In this document: in pieces, positions 6,057-7,185 of the stretch
Numbering within the stretch: position 1 is the first letter of the stretch
How the letters are laid out: the number at the start of each line of letters is the position of its first letter
Origin: Candidatus Zixiibacteriota bacterium
Lineage (GTDB): Bacteria > Zixibacteria > MSB-5A5 > GN15 > FEB-12
Assembly (NCBI GenBank): GCA_023132995.1
Contig: JAGLXI010000124.1
Span: 1-7,185, forward strand
Length of the DNA stretch: 7,185 nucleotides
Direction: 5' to 3'
Position numbers and translations under genes: made by a program
Notes under the pieces: model-generated
Databases searched by the model: none
The model's input: only the letters and a program-made list of their open reading frames with translations
Told to the model about the DNA's origin: nothing

Positions 6057-7110
6057 TCTCTTCCAGAACCGTCAGCATCTTCTTGATTTCATCAGCACGC
6101 GACTTGTGCAGCACCATGGTGATGTCGCCCGAACGGACAACGACAAGATCCGACACGCCCAGGCAGGTGATTATTCCCTGAGCGTCATTATAGACGGTCA
6201 TCTCATAGGAATCCAGAACCATCGTTTCCCCAACCCGGACATTGTTGTTCTCGTCTCTGTCCATGTAACGCTCCAGCGCATTCCAGCCCCCGACGTCGTC
6301 CCATACGATGTCTGCCTTCATGGTCAGCACGTTGGCGGCTTTCTCCAAGACGGCAAAGTCAACCGAGATTGAAATGGCCTTCTGGTAGAGCTGCCGGCGG
6401 GCCTCGGCCTCAGAGTCGGTCCCGATCTGCCCGGCATATTCCACGAACAGCTTACTCAGCTCCGGTTCGCATTCCGCGATGGCCTTGAGGATCGCCTCGG
6501 CCGACCAGATGAACATGCCGCTGTTCCAGAGAAAGTTGCCGCTGAAATAGTACTCCTTGGCGACCGCCACGCGCGGTTTCTCGGCAAAACCGGCCACCCT
6601 GAAAATCGAATGGCGACCGGCATGTTCGAACTTGTCACCGATCTTGATGTACCCATAGCCCGTCTCCGGGCGAGTGGGCACGATGCCGATCGTAATCAGG
6701 TGCTCGTCTTCGGAGGCGATCGCCGCCCCTTCCTCCAGTATCTTGAGGAGCTTGTCCGTCGGCCGGATCAGGTGGTCGGAGGAGAGCACAATCAACACGG
6801 CGTGCGGGTCGATCCTGGCCAGATGGGCTGCTGCCAGACCGATGGCGACACATGTGTTCCGTCCCAGCGGCTCACTCAGGAGGCACTGCTCCGGGAGATC
6901 GGGAATCTCTTTCTTGATGACCCCGACCATGTTTTCACCGGTCACTACACGAACGTTCTCCTTTGGCACCAGGGGAAGGATCCGCTCAATCGTCTCCTCC
7001 AACATCATTTTTTCAGAGGTGAGCCTCAGGAACTGTTTGGGCATTTCAACCCGTGACAGGGGCCAGAAGCGCTCGCCTTTACCACCCGCCAGAATTACAC
7101 CGTATACCAC
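6031..7110 (-). CDS. manC: Mannose-1-phosphate guanylyltransferase (GDP-mannose pyrophosphorylase)
   Basis: A 359-residue cytoplasmic nucleotidyltransferase that makes GDP-mannose from GTP and mannose-1-phosphate for polysaccharide, glycolipid or GDP-fucose-type sugars. Motifs: the GTP-binding signature VILAGGKGERFWPLSR (5-20), PKQF (24-27), SEPLGRNT (79-86), SSDH (110-113), TGYGYI (150-155), VAGFAEKP (172-179), FLWNSGMF (193-200), SVDFAVLEK (249-257) and WDDVGGW (270-276). It ends after the left-handed-helix region and lacks the C-terminal cupin isomerase domain of bifunctional ManC/AlgA, so isomerase activity must come from elsewhere. The frame runs back to GTG 7128, with an ATG at 7116 and GTG at 7110. 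GTG 7110 is preferred because AGAGGA lies exactly 6 nt before it, whereas the same site touches the ATG with no spacer. It is first in the chain, behind a strong promoter. Family assignment is firm; the start is less so. Confidence 0.93.
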   Translation of the reverse strand: MVYGVILAGGKGERFWPLSRVEMPKQFLRLTSEKMMLEETIERILPLVPKENVRVVTGENMVGVIKKEIPDLPEQCLLSEPLGRNTCVAIGLAAAHLARIDPHAVLIVLSSDHLIRPTDKLLKILEEGAAIASEDEHLITIGIVPTRPETGYGYIKIGDKFEHAGRHSIFRVAGFAEKPRVAVAKEYYFSGNFLWNSGMFIWSAEAILKAIAECEPELSKLFVEYAGQIGTDSEAEARRQLYQKAISISVDFAVLEKAANVLTMKADIVWDDVGGWNALERYMDRDENNNVRVGETMVLDSYEMTVYNDAQGIITCLGVSDLVVVRSGDITMVLHKSRADEIKKMLTVLEENEKTRKYL

Positions 7111-7116
7111 AGCCAT

Positions 7117-7122
7117 TCCTCT
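7117..7122 (-). promoter_or_regulatory. Ribosome binding site of manC
   Basis: AGAGGA on the minus strand. It is 6 nt from GTG 7110 (good) and 0 nt from ATG 7116 (poor), which argues for the GTG start and a protein beginning MVYGVILAGG. Confidence 0.6.
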
Positions 7123-7146
7123 AAACACGAGTCCCGTAATTTATCG

Positions 7147-7175
7147 ATCATAACAGGCCAAAACGCCCCCGTCAA
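7147..7175 (-). promoter_or_regulatory. Sigma-70-type promoter of the operon
   Basis: On the minus strand TTGACG (7170-7175, five of six to consensus) and TATGAT (7147-7152, five of six) are separated by exactly 17 nt. Transcription would begin near 7140, giving a leader of about 30 nt before GTG 7110. It is the only near-consensus promoter I found in the non-coding DNA, and it stands in front of the first gene of the chain. Confidence 0.75.
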
Positions 7176-7185
7176 CAAAAGATTC

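Noticed and set aside
7142..7154. Palindrome-like TTAT...ATAA around the -10 element as an operator.
   Set aside because: Only four bases per arm match, and the A+T-rich -10 element itself accounts for them.

Overview
The window is a compact bacterial chromosome segment, GC-rich by eye, in which every convincing gene lies on the minus strand, so transcription runs from position 7185 towards 1. It holds eight complete protein genes and the first codons of a ninth. I see no RNA gene, mobile element, CRISPR array or long repeat. Start codons are mixed (ATG, GTG, TTG) and several genes have clear Shine-Dalgarno sites. The gene mix suggests a Gram-negative, didermic bacterium: a diacylated-lipoprotein candidate with a SPOR domain, a DUF3108 envelope protein, a fused FTCD and a bacterial deoxyhypusine-synthase-like protein. 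An FCB-group or candidate-phylum lineage such as Zixibacteria would fit, but this is a guess and no marker in the window fixes the taxon.

Layout in transcription order. A near-consensus sigma-70 promoter (7147-7175) precedes a mannose-1-phosphate guanylyltransferase (6031-7110). Then come a SPOR-domain lipoprotein (5433-6056), a Sua5/TsaC-type threonylcarbamoyl-AMP synthase (4796-5443), a low-molecular-weight phosphatase of YwlE type (4312-4803), a DUF3108 exported protein (3477-4319) and a deoxyhypusine-synthase-like protein (2514-3473). These six are joined by short overlaps or a 3-nt gap. A 127-nt non-coding gap (2387-2513) follows. Then come a bifunctional formimidoyltransferase-cyclodeaminase (875-2386), a PHP-domain phosphoesterase that begins on the base after its stop codon (38-874), and the start of a probable exported protein (1-41) whose TTG start overlaps the PHP stop.

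Functionally this is a mixed housekeeping operon. Envelope-related genes (GDP-mannose supply, SPOR lipoprotein, DUF3108 protein, the truncated signal-peptide gene) are interleaved with tRNA modification (t6A), phosphoprotein dephosphorylation, one-carbon/histidine catabolism and nucleotide or RNA 5'-end turnover. The Sua5-YwlE adjacency recalls ywlC-ywlE of Bacillus. The least understood member is the deoxyhypusine-synthase-like protein, whose substrate in a bacterium cannot be read from the context.
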